Source: Bacterioplanoides sp965200585 (lineage in GTDB: Bacteria; Pseudomonadota; Gammaproteobacteria; Pseudomonadales; Oceanobacteraceae). Taken from it: 64,000 nucleotides of DNA. Positions 45,342 through 54,727 of the stretch are shown here, in pieces (position 1 is the first letter of the stretch; the number at the start of each line of letters is the position of its first letter). Position numbers and translations under genes: made by a program. The stretch lies in assembly GCF_965200585.1 (NCBI RefSeq), contig NZ_OZ241361.1. One strand, written 5' to 3'. The notes beneath the pieces were generated by a model. The model worked only from the letters and a program-made list of their open reading frames with translations, was not told the DNA's origin and did no database searches.

Positions 45342-46307
45342 ATGTCTGGTTATAGGTCTAAGATCTTGAAAATGCTGCCTTGGTTTAAACATAAGTCCGA
45401 CAATAGTCGTTGCTTAGGTATTGAGCTGCATAATGGCCAGGCATTTGCGATCTTGCGCGATCCCACGGGCGTGATTGAGTGCTGCTCGACACAGGCCGGT
45501 AGCGATGCATTGGCTGAAATCTCGCAATGGATTGAACAACACCAGCTGCAGCATTTGCCCTTGGTGGTCTCTCTGGATCATCAGGATTATGAGCTGCATT
45601 TACTGGATGCGCCCAACGTACCGGATCATGAGTTAAGTGATGCGTTGCGTTTTCGGGTGAAAGATATGATTACTCAACCCATCGAGCAGAAAGTAGTACA
45701 GGGCTTTCGCTTACCGGCTGATGCTTATCGCGGGCGTATGGATATGGCGTTTGCCGCTGTTATTGATCGCCAGCGTATTCAGCAACTGGTGGACTGGGCT
45801 CAGGAGCTACACCTGGAGTTGCAGGAAATCACGATTCCGGAGCTGAGTATTCTGCAGCTGGTGGCGGCACTGGAGCCGGAAGCCAGTGTTGGGGTGCTAC
45901 GTCTGGACAATAAAGAAGGTGTTTTTTACCTGTATCAGGATGGCGGCCTGTATATGACGCGTCATATTGATGTGGGAGTCGATGATCTGGGGCTGGATGA
46001 CGTCAGCGAAGGCGAACTGGCGCTGGAAACCGACAGCCGCCTTGAAAACCTGGCATTGGAAATACAGCGCTCGATGGATTATTTCGAGAGCCAGCTGGGC
46101 ATGGGCAGTGTGGGTCAGATCTGGGCGATGGTGCCGGACGCAGTCGAGATTGATGCAATCATTCCTGAGCTGGAAGCGGCCGTGAACACCTCCATCCGTA
46201 CGCTATCACTCGACAGTACCTTTAATCGTATGTCGCCTCCGGATTCGTTAACAGCCTCGTTAGCGACCGCATTAGGAGGGAGCTTGTCTTATGAACTGGC
46301 AGGTTAA
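45342..46307 (+). CDS. mshI: MSHA biogenesis protein MshI (PilM-like)
   Basis: About 321 residues. It matches MshI/PilM-type actin-like ATPases of type IV pilus systems: CLGIELHNGQAFAIL, LVVSLDHQDYELHLLDAP, and the late MDYFESQLGMGSV region. It should sit at the cytoplasmic side of the inner membrane with MshI2/PilN and MshJ/PilO as part of the alignment subcomplex. Start uncertain: the ATG at 45342 has GAGGAG only 3 bases away, while 45327 and 45372 are alternatives. It opens the long same-strand MSHA operon and overlaps the next gene by 17 bases. Confidence 0.88.
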   Translation: MSGYRSKILKMLPWFKHKSDNSRCLGIELHNGQAFAILRDPTGVIECCSTQAGSDALAEISQWIEQHQLQHLPLVVSLDHQDYELHLLDAPNVPDHELSDALRFRVKDMITQPIEQKVVQGFRLPADAYRGRMDMAFAAVIDRQRIQQLVDWAQELHLELQEITIPELSILQLVAALEPEASVGVLRLDNKEGVFYLYQDGGLYMTRHIDVGVDDLGLDDVSEGELALETDSRLENLALEIQRSMDYFESQLGMGSVGQIWAMVPDAVEIDAIIPELEAAVNTSIRTLSLDSTFNRMSPPDSLTASLATALGGSLSYELAG

Positions 46308-46971
46308 GCAGCAAATTAATTTTTACACCGAAGCATTTCAGCCGCCGCAATTACCGCGCGATATCGCGTATGTGTTGTTGGGCTTATCGCTCAATATTGT
46401 GCTGATGCTGACGCTGGCGTTTGCCAGCTGGATCTATGTCAAATGGGAAGAAAAACAGCTGGCGGCTATTCAGCAGCAGGAATTATTTTTACAACAGCAA
46501 ATTGAGCAGGTGATGGCATCCCGGCCAACACTGGAGGTCGATTCCGCACTGGAGCAGCGCAAGGCTCACGCTCAGGAAAACCTCAGCAGCAGCCGTAAAA
46601 TTCTCAGTTATCTGACTCAGGGGCATTTACAGCAAAGTCATTCGTATTCGAGCAAGGTTGCGCAATTGGGAGAGCAAAAAATTGATGGTGTCTGGCTGCA
46701 ACGGTTTTTAATTGCTGATCAGGGGCAGCAGGTTATTTTAGAAGGCTTCCTGGATGATCCGGCAAAATTATCCCCTTATATCTCGACACTGGTACAGAGA
46801 CCGGCTTATCAGGACATTGCTTTCCGTTTTGTTGATATTCAGAAACCGGAAGAACAACGCTGGTTGTCGTTTGTGCTGGATACTCATTCACGTGATGGCA
46901 ATGACGATAACCCTGAAAGTACCGCTTCTGACAACACAACCCAGACCTTAGCGCAGGGAGCAAACCAATGA
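46291..46971 (+). CDS. MSHA biogenesis protein, PilN-like (second MshI)
   Basis: 226 residues with a short cytoplasmic N-terminus (MNWQVKQQINFYTEAFQPP), one membrane segment at about 24-45 and a periplasmic coiled-coil plus small alpha/beta domain. The conserved INFY-type N-terminus is what PilN uses to bind PilM. In MSHA loci this gene is often named mshI2. It overlaps mshI upstream and mshJ downstream (ATGA), consistent with a PilM-N-O module. Confidence 0.85.
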   Translation: MNWQVKQQINFYTEAFQPPQLPRDIAYVLLGLSLNIVLMLTLAFASWIYVKWEEKQLAAIQQQELFLQQQIEQVMASRPTLEVDSALEQRKAHAQENLSSSRKILSYLTQGHLQQSHSYSSKVAQLGEQKIDGVWLQRFLIADQGQQVILEGFLDDPAKLSPYISTLVQRPAYQDIAFRFVDIQKPEEQRWLSFVLDTHSRDGNDDNPESTASDNTTQTLAQGANQ

Positions 46972-47627
46972 GCTGGTGGCAGCACCCACAAGCAGAGCAG
47001 GTGATCAGTTATTACCAGGCTCTGAGTCAAAGGGAAAAGTGGCTGACCTTAGCCACACTTAATATTTTACTGGTGTTTTTATTTGTACTGTTTCTGATTG
47101 AACCGTCGTATCAGCGTGGCCGACTGATGCAGAGCGAAGCGGAAGAGCACCATGGCCTGAATCTTAAATTAGAGCAGCAGTTACAGACCTTGCAGAGCTC
47201 TCCCATTCTTGATCCGAATCGGGATTTGCGTAACGACATTGAAGCCCTGCTGAGGGAACACCAGGAGATCGAAAACCGCATTGGTCGTCTGACGGATGCG
47301 CTGGTCTCTCCGGAAGATATGGTCACTGTGCTGGAGCAAATGCTGACGCAGGATAAAAGCCTGAAACTGACCAGCCTGGCGACATTGCCACGGGAGCAGG
47401 TGACTCTGGAGAACAGTGAGCAGGGCACCTACCTCTATCGTCATAGTATTGAAATCCGTATGAATGCCACCTACAGCAGTGTGCTGGCTTATTTGCAACG
47501 TCTGGATGCACTGCCATGGCGGCTGTACTGGCAACGACTGGATTATGACGTCACAGAATACCCTCGTGGCGATTTGGTGCTTCAGGTGTACACCCTGAGC
47601 AGCCGCGAAGATCTGGTAGGAGGCTGA
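46968..47627 (+). CDS. mshJ: MSHA biogenesis protein MshJ (PilO-like)
   Basis: 219 residues. A cytoplasmic stretch with LSQREKWLTLATLNILLV runs into a single membrane segment, followed by a coiled coil (HHGLNLKLEQQLQTLQ) and a periplasmic ferredoxin-like domain (MVTVLEQMLTQDKSLKL, SIEIRMNATYSSVLAYL). This is the typical layout of MshJ/PilO/GspM-like proteins that pair with PilN. It overlaps the preceding gene by ATGA and is one base from mshK. Confidence 0.9.
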   Translation: MSWWQHPQAEQVISYYQALSQREKWLTLATLNILLVFLFVLFLIEPSYQRGRLMQSEAEEHHGLNLKLEQQLQTLQSSPILDPNRDLRNDIEALLREHQEIENRIGRLTDALVSPEDMVTVLEQMLTQDKSLKLTSLATLPREQVTLENSEQGTYLYRHSIEIRMNATYSSVLAYLQRLDALPWRLYWQRLDYDVTEYPRGDLVLQVYTLSSREDLVGG

Positions 47628-47628
47628 G

Positions 47629-48024
47629 ATGCTGAAGCAAATTTTCCTGATGACTAGATTGATGTTATGGGCCGGGCTGATGTTGTGTTTTAGCGCTCAG
47701 GCGACAGACCCAACCCGTCCTCCGATATGGCTGAATACGGCTCCGGCTCAAGCGACCCCGGTTGCGCCTCAGACGCTGAATCTGCAGCAGATTCTGGTCA
47801 GAGATCAACAACGTTATGCCGTGATTAATGATGAAATTGTGACGGTTGGTGATCGTATCCAGCAGGCCACGGTTGTGGCGATCCGGCAAAGCAGTGTCAC
47901 GTTAAAAACGACAAAAAGCCGTTTTGTACTATCTTTACTAGAAAGCAGCTCAATATCGGGTGCTGATGCCGCAGCAATCAAAAAGCCAGCCGTTAGCCAG
48001 CAGTCTGAAAATTACGGGAAGTAA
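47629..48024 (+). CDS. mshK: MSHA biogenesis protein MshK (PilP-like)
   Basis: 131 residues. An N-terminal signal peptide ends at SAQATDPTRPP; the DPTRPP start is typical of MshK and of PilP/GspC-like periplasmic domains. The rest is a small beta domain (LQQILVRDQQRYAVINDEIV, VVAIRQSSVTL). It would link the inner membrane PilNO-like complex to the secretin MshL, whose gene follows after 8 bases. Confidence 0.88.
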   Translation: MLKQIFLMTRLMLWAGLMLCFSAQATDPTRPPIWLNTAPAQATPVAPQTLNLQQILVRDQQRYAVINDEIVTVGDRIQQATVVAIRQSSVTLKTTKSRFVLSLLESSSISGADAAAIKKPAVSQQSENYGK

Positions 48025-48032
48025 CAGGTTTT

Positions 48033-49682
48033 ATGAAAACAGTCATAATTGCATCATTAACACAGTTGTGTGCCGCACTGAGGACTGCCCGGCTGTACCT
48101 GACAGTCTCTTTTCTGTGTCTGTTACTTTCTGCCTGTGCCACACCAACCTCACGGTTGGAGGCCGATAAAAAAGCATTACACCAGAATACTCCGGCGCAA
48201 CCGTTATTAACGGCTGAACCGCAGCCGCGAACTGCCAACGTTTTTAACCCTGAACAACTATTGCCATCGTTAACCGATGACGATGAATTATCTGAAAAGC
48301 GCTTTGATGTACTTGCCCGCAAAGTACCAGCCCAGACGTTTTTTAACAGCCTGGTACAAGGCACGGATCAGAATCTGGTGGTTCATCCTCAGGTTAGCGG
48401 TGAAATATCGCTGAATATTAAAAATGTGACCCTGCTGGAAGCATTAAATGCGGTGCGTGATATTTATGGTTTTGATTTTGTGATGTCGCAATACGGCATT
48501 CAGATATTACCCAGCCTGCAACAAACCCGGATTTATCCGATTAATTACCTCAACGTTAAGCGCAGCGGCAACTCCGGTATGCGTGTCAGCAGTGGTCAGG
48601 TCAGCAGCACGACCAGCAACTCCAATTCTTCGAACAGCAGCAGTACAGAGACGGAAACCAATACGCTGAATGTCAGCCAGGTAGAAACCGAATCCGGTGC
48701 TGATTTCTGGACCAATTTACGCACAACGCTGGAGCTAATGACCAGCTCAGAAAAAGATTCACAGGTGGTTGTGGATGCCCATGCCGGTATTGTGATTGTT
48801 AAAGGACAACCGAATACGCTGAATATGATTGAAAAATATCTGGAGCGGGCGGAATTAAGCGTACAGAAACAGGTATTAATCGAAGCAAAAATTGTTGAAG
48901 TTACTCTTAACGATGGCTTTCAGGCTGGTATTAACTGGAATACGTTATCAGCCCGAACCGATAACAACTCATGGGATACCAGCCTGAGTTCTGTACCGTT
49001 ATTAAATCCGGATCGTATTGGGGGTATTTTTTCGCTGGATTTCAGTGTTGGCGACTTTAGTGGTGCGTTGCAATTGCTGCAAACCCAGGGTGAAGTTAAG
49101 GTACTTTCCAGCCCGCGTATTGCCACCGTTAATAATCAGAAAGCGGTGATTAAAGTTGGCACTGATGAATTCTTTGTCACCGAAGTCAGTAACAGTACCA
49201 CCACCAGTTCTACCGGCACGACAGATGCTCCGGAAATTGAATTAACGCCTTTCTTCTCCGGTATTGCACTGGATGTAACCCCTCAGGTTGGCGAACGGGA
49301 CGAAGTGATTCTGCACGTTCATCCAACCGTCACTGAAGTGGAAGAGCGGGTCAAGGTAATTGAACTGGGCGACGACGATTTTACCTTGCCACTGGCGTTC
49401 AGTCGGGTGCGCGAAACTGACTCAATTGTGAAAGCGCGCTCCGGACAAATTGTGGTGATTGGCGGTCTGATTCAACAGCGTAAAGAAACAACAACTGCCA
49501 GTGTTCCGGTATTAGGTGATATTCCGGGGTTAGGTTGGTTATTCCGTCAGGAGCGCGAAACCATCCGTGAAAGTGAGCTGGTGATTTTATTACAGCCTAG
49601 GGTAGTGGGTTCCGGCTTGTCTGATCAACAGATTCAGTATCTTAATGATCGTTATTCTCAGGTGATGTTGCAGGAGGGTTAA
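48033..49682 (+). CDS. mshL: MSHA secretin MshL
   Basis: 549 residues. A lipoprotein signal with lipobox LLSAC precedes a domain (AQTFFNSLVQGTDQNLVVHP, then GEISLNIKNVTLLEALNAV) of secretin N-terminal type. A Ser/Thr/Asn-rich linker (about residues 190-215) separates it from the secretin core (ADFWTNLRTTLELM, VLIEAKIVEVTLNDGFQAG, LKVLSSPRIATVNNQKAVIK-type repeats and a C-terminal GQIVVIGGLIQQRKE). It forms the outer membrane pore for the pilus. Sits 8 bases after mshK. Confidence 0.95.
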   Translation: MKTVIIASLTQLCAALRTARLYLTVSFLCLLLSACATPTSRLEADKKALHQNTPAQPLLTAEPQPRTANVFNPEQLLPSLTDDDELSEKRFDVLARKVPAQTFFNSLVQGTDQNLVVHPQVSGEISLNIKNVTLLEALNAVRDIYGFDFVMSQYGIQILPSLQQTRIYPINYLNVKRSGNSGMRVSSGQVSSTTSNSNSSNSSSTETETNTLNVSQVETESGADFWTNLRTTLELMTSSEKDSQVVVDAHAGIVIVKGQPNTLNMIEKYLERAELSVQKQVLIEAKIVEVTLNDGFQAGINWNTLSARTDNNSWDTSLSSVPLLNPDRIGGIFSLDFSVGDFSGALQLLQTQGEVKVLSSPRIATVNNQKAVIKVGTDEFFVTEVSNSTTTSSTGTTDAPEIELTPFFSGIALDVTPQVGERDEVILHVHPTVTEVEERVKVIELGDDDFTLPLAFSRVRETDSIVKARSGQIVVIGGLIQQRKETTTASVPVLGDIPGLGWLFRQERETIRESELVILLQPRVVGSGLSDQQIQYLNDRYSQVMLQEG

Positions 49683-49684
49683 TT

Positions 49685-50596
49685 GTGGAAGTAATGCAAC
49701 TGGCCGACTCCTGCTCGCGTTTTTATGGTTTGTCTCAGGCACCATTTGGCCTGACTCCCAATACCGATTTTTATGTTGACTTACCCAGCCAGCGCAAAGC
49801 CTTTGATATGCTGGTGTACGCCTTATCTTCGGGGGAAGGCTTTATAAAAATCACCGGTGAAGTTGGCACCGGAAAAACCATGCTATGCCGCCGTTTATTA
49901 AACACACTCGACCATAAAGGTTTTCATACGGCTTATGTGCCGAATCCGGCAGTTGACCCACAAGGCCTGTGGCAGGCTATCGCCCGTGAGCTGGAAATTC
50001 AGTATCAACATAACGGTGACCCAGCCCAGTTACGCGCCGATATTGAAGACTTTTTATTACAACAGGCAAAAAATCAGCATCAGGTAGTGCTGATTATTGA
50101 TGAAGCGCAATCCATGCCAGTCGAAACGCTGGAAGCGCTACGGTTAATTTCTAATTTAGAAACGGAAAAACAAAAACTGATTCAAATCGTTCTGTTTGGT
50201 CAGCCAGAACTGGATGCCATGTTAGCTCGCCCGGAACTGCGCCAGTTGTATCAACGCATTACTTCTTCTTCTCGCCTCAATCCGTTATGCGATGATGAAA
50301 GTCTTGGCTTATACCTGCAGCAGCGCATGTGTCTGGCCGGGTATACCGGTTTGCCGGTATTTAGTAATAAAGCGATTAAACACTTATGGCAGGCTACACA
50401 AGGCATTCCGCGTTTGGTTAATGTGATTGCCAGTAAAGCTTTATTGGTGGGTTATGGTGCCGGGGTTCAGCGCCTTGATGTACGCCACGTCAGTCTGGCC
50501 ATTGAAGATACTGAGTTTTCCTATCGTGAGCCCGCCAAAGTTCGGCGTTGGCCTTATTTACTGGCACTGGCTGTAACAGCTGTGGTGTGTCTATGA
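49685..50596 (+). CDS. mshM: MSHA biogenesis protein MshM (ExeA-like AAA ATPase)
   Basis: 303 residues, probably starting at GTG 49685. It belongs to the ExeA/MshM AAA family: FYGLSQAPFGLTPNTDFYV, Walker A GEVGTGKTMLCRR, Walker B VVLIIDEAQSMP, and ELRQLYQRITSSSRLNPL. A C-terminal hydrophobic segment follows (WPYLLALAVTAVVCL), likely one membrane anchor. ExeA uses this kind of ATPase to help assemble the secretin, so a role with MshL is likely. It overlaps mshN by ATGA. Confidence 0.92.
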   Translation: MEVMQLADSCSRFYGLSQAPFGLTPNTDFYVDLPSQRKAFDMLVYALSSGEGFIKITGEVGTGKTMLCRRLLNTLDHKGFHTAYVPNPAVDPQGLWQAIARELEIQYQHNGDPAQLRADIEDFLLQQAKNQHQVVLIIDEAQSMPVETLEALRLISNLETEKQKLIQIVLFGQPELDAMLARPELRQLYQRITSSSRLNPLCDDESLGLYLQQRMCLAGYTGLPVFSNKAIKHLWQATQGIPRLVNVIASKALLVGYGAGVQRLDVRHVSLAIEDTEFSYREPAKVRRWPYLLALAVTAVVCL

Positions 50597-51693
50597 GTCT
50601 GGTGCATCAGGTTTTAAAAGACATTGATCAGCGCGAGCAGCAAGAACCGGTTGTTCCACAAGCCTTTATTTTATCCGAACCCAAAAGCACAGGTCTTTCA
50701 GCGTTATCCGGATGGGGAGCGGTATTAACGGGTGTTGCTGCGCTTGGGATTGCTGTGGCTGGGTACGTGGGCTGGAATCAGCTTGCGACACCAGAGACTG
50801 AATCAGCCAACAATAAGGTCGTTAAACTCAACTATCAGTCGATTCCGGAAATTAAGCCACAAGTTGCTTTTGAATCGGAAGCGTTAATACCGGTTGTCAC
50901 CGAACCGCCTGAGTTAAAACAAATCACCGAACAGATAGAAAATTCCGGGTTAACTGAAACCCCTGAGGTCGTTGAGAGCCAACTAGCAGAAGTTCAGATT
51001 GCAGAAACTCAGCTAACAGAAACTCATGTATCTGAAGTAGCAGAGGTGCCAGAAGATAAAGCATCTGACACTTCAGAGAATGAAGCATCCAAGCTATTGG
51101 TAAAAACCGATTCTGAGCCTGAAATAAAAGCAGCCAATATAAAAGAAGCAATAGTTACAGTACCTGAAGTTGTGGTTGCAGCTGCTGATAAGCCACAAGC
51201 CCATATGCAGGTGAATCGCGACGGCCATGAAGTTCGCGATCAATATCTGGAGGTAAAAAATGCCATGCGCTTTGGCCAGTGGCAGAAAGCTGAAAAAATA
51301 AACACGCGATTGTTGCAGCGTGATGACCTCAATAATGACATTCGGAATAAAGCCCTTAGTCATCAATTAAGGATTTATCTGGAACAGCAAAACTTTTCTC
51401 GTTTTCTGAGTTTTTATCAACAGCACCAGAACATTAGCGATCTTACCTGGCTGGCAACGCTGGCTCCGGGGTTACATATGGCCGGAGCTTACGATGATGC
51501 CATTGCCAGTTATCAGCAGTTAATTCAGCTGCAGCCGGAAAAAGCCGACTGGCCGGTGGCTATGGCCTCTGCTCTGGAGCAAAACCAACAAGCAGCACAA
51601 GCTTTGGCCGTGCTTTCCGAAGTACTGAATCGTTATACCTTGTCGGCTTCACAGCGTCAGTGGCTGGAACAGAAGCGGGCAGATCTGAGGTAG
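50593..51693 (+). CDS. mshN: MSHA biogenesis protein MshN
   Basis: About 366 residues from the ATG at 50593 (MSLVHQVLKDIDQREQ), the typical MshN start; an upstream in-frame start would overlap mshM much more. One membrane segment lies near residues 45-65. A variable periplasmic linker rich in Glu, Thr and Val (about 95-200, with AETQLTETHVSEVAEV-like repeats) leads to TPR-like helices at the C-terminus (ALSHQLRIYLEQQNFSRFL). The function in MSHA assembly is not known in detail. Confidence 0.9.
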   Translation: MSLVHQVLKDIDQREQQEPVVPQAFILSEPKSTGLSALSGWGAVLTGVAALGIAVAGYVGWNQLATPETESANNKVVKLNYQSIPEIKPQVAFESEALIPVVTEPPELKQITEQIENSGLTETPEVVESQLAEVQIAETQLTETHVSEVAEVPEDKASDTSENEASKLLVKTDSEPEIKAANIKEAIVTVPEVVVAAADKPQAHMQVNRDGHEVRDQYLEVKNAMRFGQWQKAEKINTRLLQRDDLNNDIRNKALSHQLRIYLEQQNFSRFLSFYQQHQNISDLTWLATLAPGLHMAGAYDDAIASYQQLIQLQPEKADWPVAMASALEQNQQAAQALAVLSEVLNRYTLSASQRQWLEQKRADLR

Positions 51694-51696
51694 TCC

Positions 51697-53403
51697 ATGG
51701 AATTACAACCCCGAAAAAAAGTCCGTATTGGTGACTTATTAATGGAAAAAGGCCTGATCAGTGAAGATCAGCTGATGCAGGCGTTATCAGAACAGAAGAA
51801 AACCGGCAAAAAAATTGGCCGGGCGATTACTGAGTTGGGTTTTATTCAAGAAGACCAGTTACTGCAGGCATTATCCGACCATTTTAATTATCCATTTGTT
51901 GATCTGGCGCGATTTAAATTACGTCAGGATTTAATTCAGTCTCTGCCAGAAACTCAGGCCCGGCGTTTTCGCTGTGTAGTACTGGCTGAAGAGGGTGCCG
52001 GGTTATTAGTGGGCATGGCCGATCCGATGGATCTGATGACCATTGATGATTTGCAGCGTGTATTAAAACGGCCTGTAATGCCAGCGTTTGTGCGTGAACA
52101 GGAACTGTTGTCTATTCTCGATTCGGTTTATCGCCGTCAGGGAGAAATGGCGAGCATCGCTGGTGAACTGGAAGGTGAATTACAAAGCAGCGACTTTGAT
52201 ATCAGCGAGATGGCATTGTCGTCTGATACCAGCGAAGCGCCGGTGGTTCGTTTATTACAGAGTTTGTTCGAAGATGCAGTTCAGGTAAAAGCCTCTGATA
52301 TTCATATTGAACCAGAAGAGTCACAATTACGTATTCGTTTGCGGGTTGATGGTGAGTTGCAGGAGCAGGTAGTAAAAGAGCGACGCGTTGCCTCTGCGCT
52401 GGTTTCTCGCCTGAAAATTATGTCGGGTCTGGATATTTCTGAAAAGCGTTTGCCTCAGGATGGGCGTTTTAATATTCGTGTCAGTCAACGCAGTATTGAT
52501 GTGCGTTTATCCACCATGCCGGTACAGTTTGGTGAATCGGTCGTGATGCGTTTATTGGATCAGAGTGCTGGCATTCTTGATATGCAGGCACTGGGAATGC
52601 CGGAGAAAATTCAGCAACGATTTGAATATTTAATTCATCGGCCACACGGTTTAATTCTGGTTACCGGCCCCACGGGTAGTGGTAAAACAACCAGCTTATA
52701 TGCTGCGCTGACGTCATTAAATACGCCTGAGAAAAAAATTATCACGGCGGAAGATCCAATTGAATACCGTTTGCCCCGGGTGAATCAGGTACAGGTTAAC
52801 AGCAAGGTCGGGCTGGAATTTTCCACGGTTTTACGTGCTGCCTTGCGGCAAGACCCGGATATTGTACTGGTAGGGGAAATGCGTGATCAGGAAACTGCCG
52901 AAATTGGTCTGCGTGCGGCGATGACAGGCCATATGGTGTTATCAACACTGCACACCAATGACGCCGCTTCAGCAGCGGCACGGTTAATGGATATGGGAAT
53001 TGATCATTATCTGGTGGCGTCTTCACTAAGAGCGGTGATGGCACAACGATTAATTAAACGCTTATGCCCACATTGCCAGCAACCACACGTTACCGAAGAG
53101 CAAGAAAAAACCTGGCTTCGTTCACTGGAAAGTGGCGCGGAAGAACAGGCTTATATCGAAGGGCGTGGTTGCCATCATTGTCATAACACCGGTTATCAGG
53201 GGCGAATTGGTATTTACGAATTATTAGAAGTAACACCAGCGATGTTGTCGTCTTTGAGACTAAAAGATAATGAAGGTTTTGCACAGGCGGCGGCCAATAG
53301 CCCGAATTTCCGGCCATTGGCGTTATCAGCGCTGGATTATGCCCGCCAGGGGGTGACCTCGCTGGATGAAGTCTTCCGTGTTTCGGCCACTCTGGAAGAA
53401 TAA
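51697..53403 (+). CDS. mshE: MSHA extension ATPase MshE (cyclic-di-GMP-binding)
   Basis: 568 residues, a GspE/PilB-type motor ATPase that drives pilin polymerisation. The N-terminal MshEN region has two tandem motifs, RIGDLLMEKGLISEDQLMQA and KIGRAITELGFIQEDQLLQA, of the kind that binds cyclic-di-GMP in Vibrio cholerae MshE. The core has Walker A GPTGSGKTTSLY, an Asp box (ITAEDPIEYRLP), and Walker B DPDIVLVGEMRDQET; a tetracysteine zinc site (CPHC, CHHC) follows. Both cyclic-di-GMP motifs look complete, so pilus extension should be controlled by this messenger. Confidence 0.95.
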   Translation: MELQPRKKVRIGDLLMEKGLISEDQLMQALSEQKKTGKKIGRAITELGFIQEDQLLQALSDHFNYPFVDLARFKLRQDLIQSLPETQARRFRCVVLAEEGAGLLVGMADPMDLMTIDDLQRVLKRPVMPAFVREQELLSILDSVYRRQGEMASIAGELEGELQSSDFDISEMALSSDTSEAPVVRLLQSLFEDAVQVKASDIHIEPEESQLRIRLRVDGELQEQVVKERRVASALVSRLKIMSGLDISEKRLPQDGRFNIRVSQRSIDVRLSTMPVQFGESVVMRLLDQSAGILDMQALGMPEKIQQRFEYLIHRPHGLILVTGPTGSGKTTSLYAALTSLNTPEKKIITAEDPIEYRLPRVNQVQVNSKVGLEFSTVLRAALRQDPDIVLVGEMRDQETAEIGLRAAMTGHMVLSTLHTNDAASAAARLMDMGIDHYLVASSLRAVMAQRLIKRLCPHCQQPHVTEEQEKTWLRSLESGAEEQAYIEGRGCHHCHNTGYQGRIGIYELLEVTPAMLSSLRLKDNEGFAQAAANSPNFRPLALSALDYARQGVTSLDEVFRVSATLEE

Positions 53404-53418
53404 AGCGGGGTAACAGTG

Positions 53419-54633
53419 ATGGATTTTATTTACCAGGGCCGTGATTCCCGTGGCAAAAAAGTAGAAGGCAGTATCAGCTCTGCCAATGAAAATGCCGCGC
53501 TGGCAATGTTGCAGCAACAAGGAATTACCCCCACCGGGCTGACGGAGGGGACACAGCAACAATCCATCGAGCGCCAGCCTATCCGGTTATTTTCAGAAAA
53601 AATAAAAGCGGATGAATTGATTTTACTGACCCGTCAGTTATACGCACTAACCCGGGCTGGTATTCCGATTATTCGCGCGCTGACCGGGCTGGCTGAATCC
53701 AGCCATAACCAGAAAATTAAACAGATACTGACGGGGATTTCAGATTCTCTGGTCGAAGGTTCCGATATGGCATCAGCATTCCGCAAGTTCCCTGATGTGT
53801 TTTCCCCCATTTATATCAGCATGATTCATATTGGTGAAACCACGGGTAATCTGGATGATGCGCTGCTTAAACTGGTGTCGCATCTGGAGATGGAACGAGA
53901 AACCAAAAAACGGGTTAAAGCTGCCCTGCGTTATCCCATTATGGTAATCACCGCGATGGCTATTGCATTAGTGATTATCACTATTTTTGTGATCCCGAAT
54001 TTTACCGGTGTTTTCAGTAAATTAGGAGCGGATCTGCCTTTTGCTACTCAGATACTGATTGCTGTTTCAGATTTTATGCAGGCCTGGTGGCATCTGTTAC
54101 TGGCTGGCTTAATTGCATTTTTTACCTTTTTTAGCCGTTACAGCAAGACAGGCCAGGGTGCTTTATGGTGGGATCAGAAAAAACTCAGAATTCCGTTGGT
54201 TGGCAGTATTTTTGAACGTATTGCTTTGTCTCGTTTTTCACGTTCGTTCGCCATGATGATGACTGCAGGAGTACCTATTCTTCAGTGTTTGTCGATTGTG
54301 GCCGACAGTGTTGGCAACCGTTTTATTGGTGCAGCAGTGAACAGCATGATGGCCGGGATTGAGCGCGGTGATCGGTTAACCAATACCGCATCAGCGACAG
54401 GCCTGTTTACCCCGTTGGTGTTACAGATGATGTCGGTGGGCGAAGAAACCGGTTCCATTGATAAATTATTAAATGATGTGGCTGACTTTTATGAAGAAGA
54501 AGTGGACTACGAATTAAAACAGCTGGCCGATGCGATTGAGCCGATATTATTGGCGTTTATGGGCGTTTTAGTGCTGATACTGGCACTGGGCGTTTTCCTG
54601 CCAATCTGGCAGCTGAGTTCCGCAGTACGCTAA
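53419..54633 (+). CDS. mshG: MSHA platform protein MshG (PilC/GspF-like)
   Basis: About 404 residues; GTG at 53416 just precedes the ATG. It has the GspF/PilC layout: a cytoplasmic start (DFIYQGRDSRGKKVEGSI), two repeated GspF domains (LILLTRQLYALTRAGIPIIRAL and SRFSRSFAMMMTAGVPIL) and three membrane segments, the last ending in FLPIWQLSSAVR. The inner membrane platform couples MshE to the growing pilus. It is followed by 94 bases before the first pilin-like gene. Confidence 0.94.
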   Translation: MDFIYQGRDSRGKKVEGSISSANENAALAMLQQQGITPTGLTEGTQQQSIERQPIRLFSEKIKADELILLTRQLYALTRAGIPIIRALTGLAESSHNQKIKQILTGISDSLVEGSDMASAFRKFPDVFSPIYISMIHIGETTGNLDDALLKLVSHLEMERETKKRVKAALRYPIMVITAMAIALVIITIFVIPNFTGVFSKLGADLPFATQILIAVSDFMQAWWHLLLAGLIAFFTFFSRYSKTGQGALWWDQKKLRIPLVGSIFERIALSRFSRSFAMMMTAGVPILQCLSIVADSVGNRFIGAAVNSMMAGIERGDRLTNTASATGLFTPLVLQMMSVGEETGSIDKLLNDVADFYEEEVDYELKQLADAIEPILLAFMGVLVLILALGVFLPIWQLSSAVR

Positions 54634-54727
54634 AGTCAGTTAATAAAGGTCATTTATGTATCAGAATATTTGTTTTGTTTGGTAACAGAAGCCGCACTAC
54701 AGACTGAACTGAACTAGGATTAAATCA

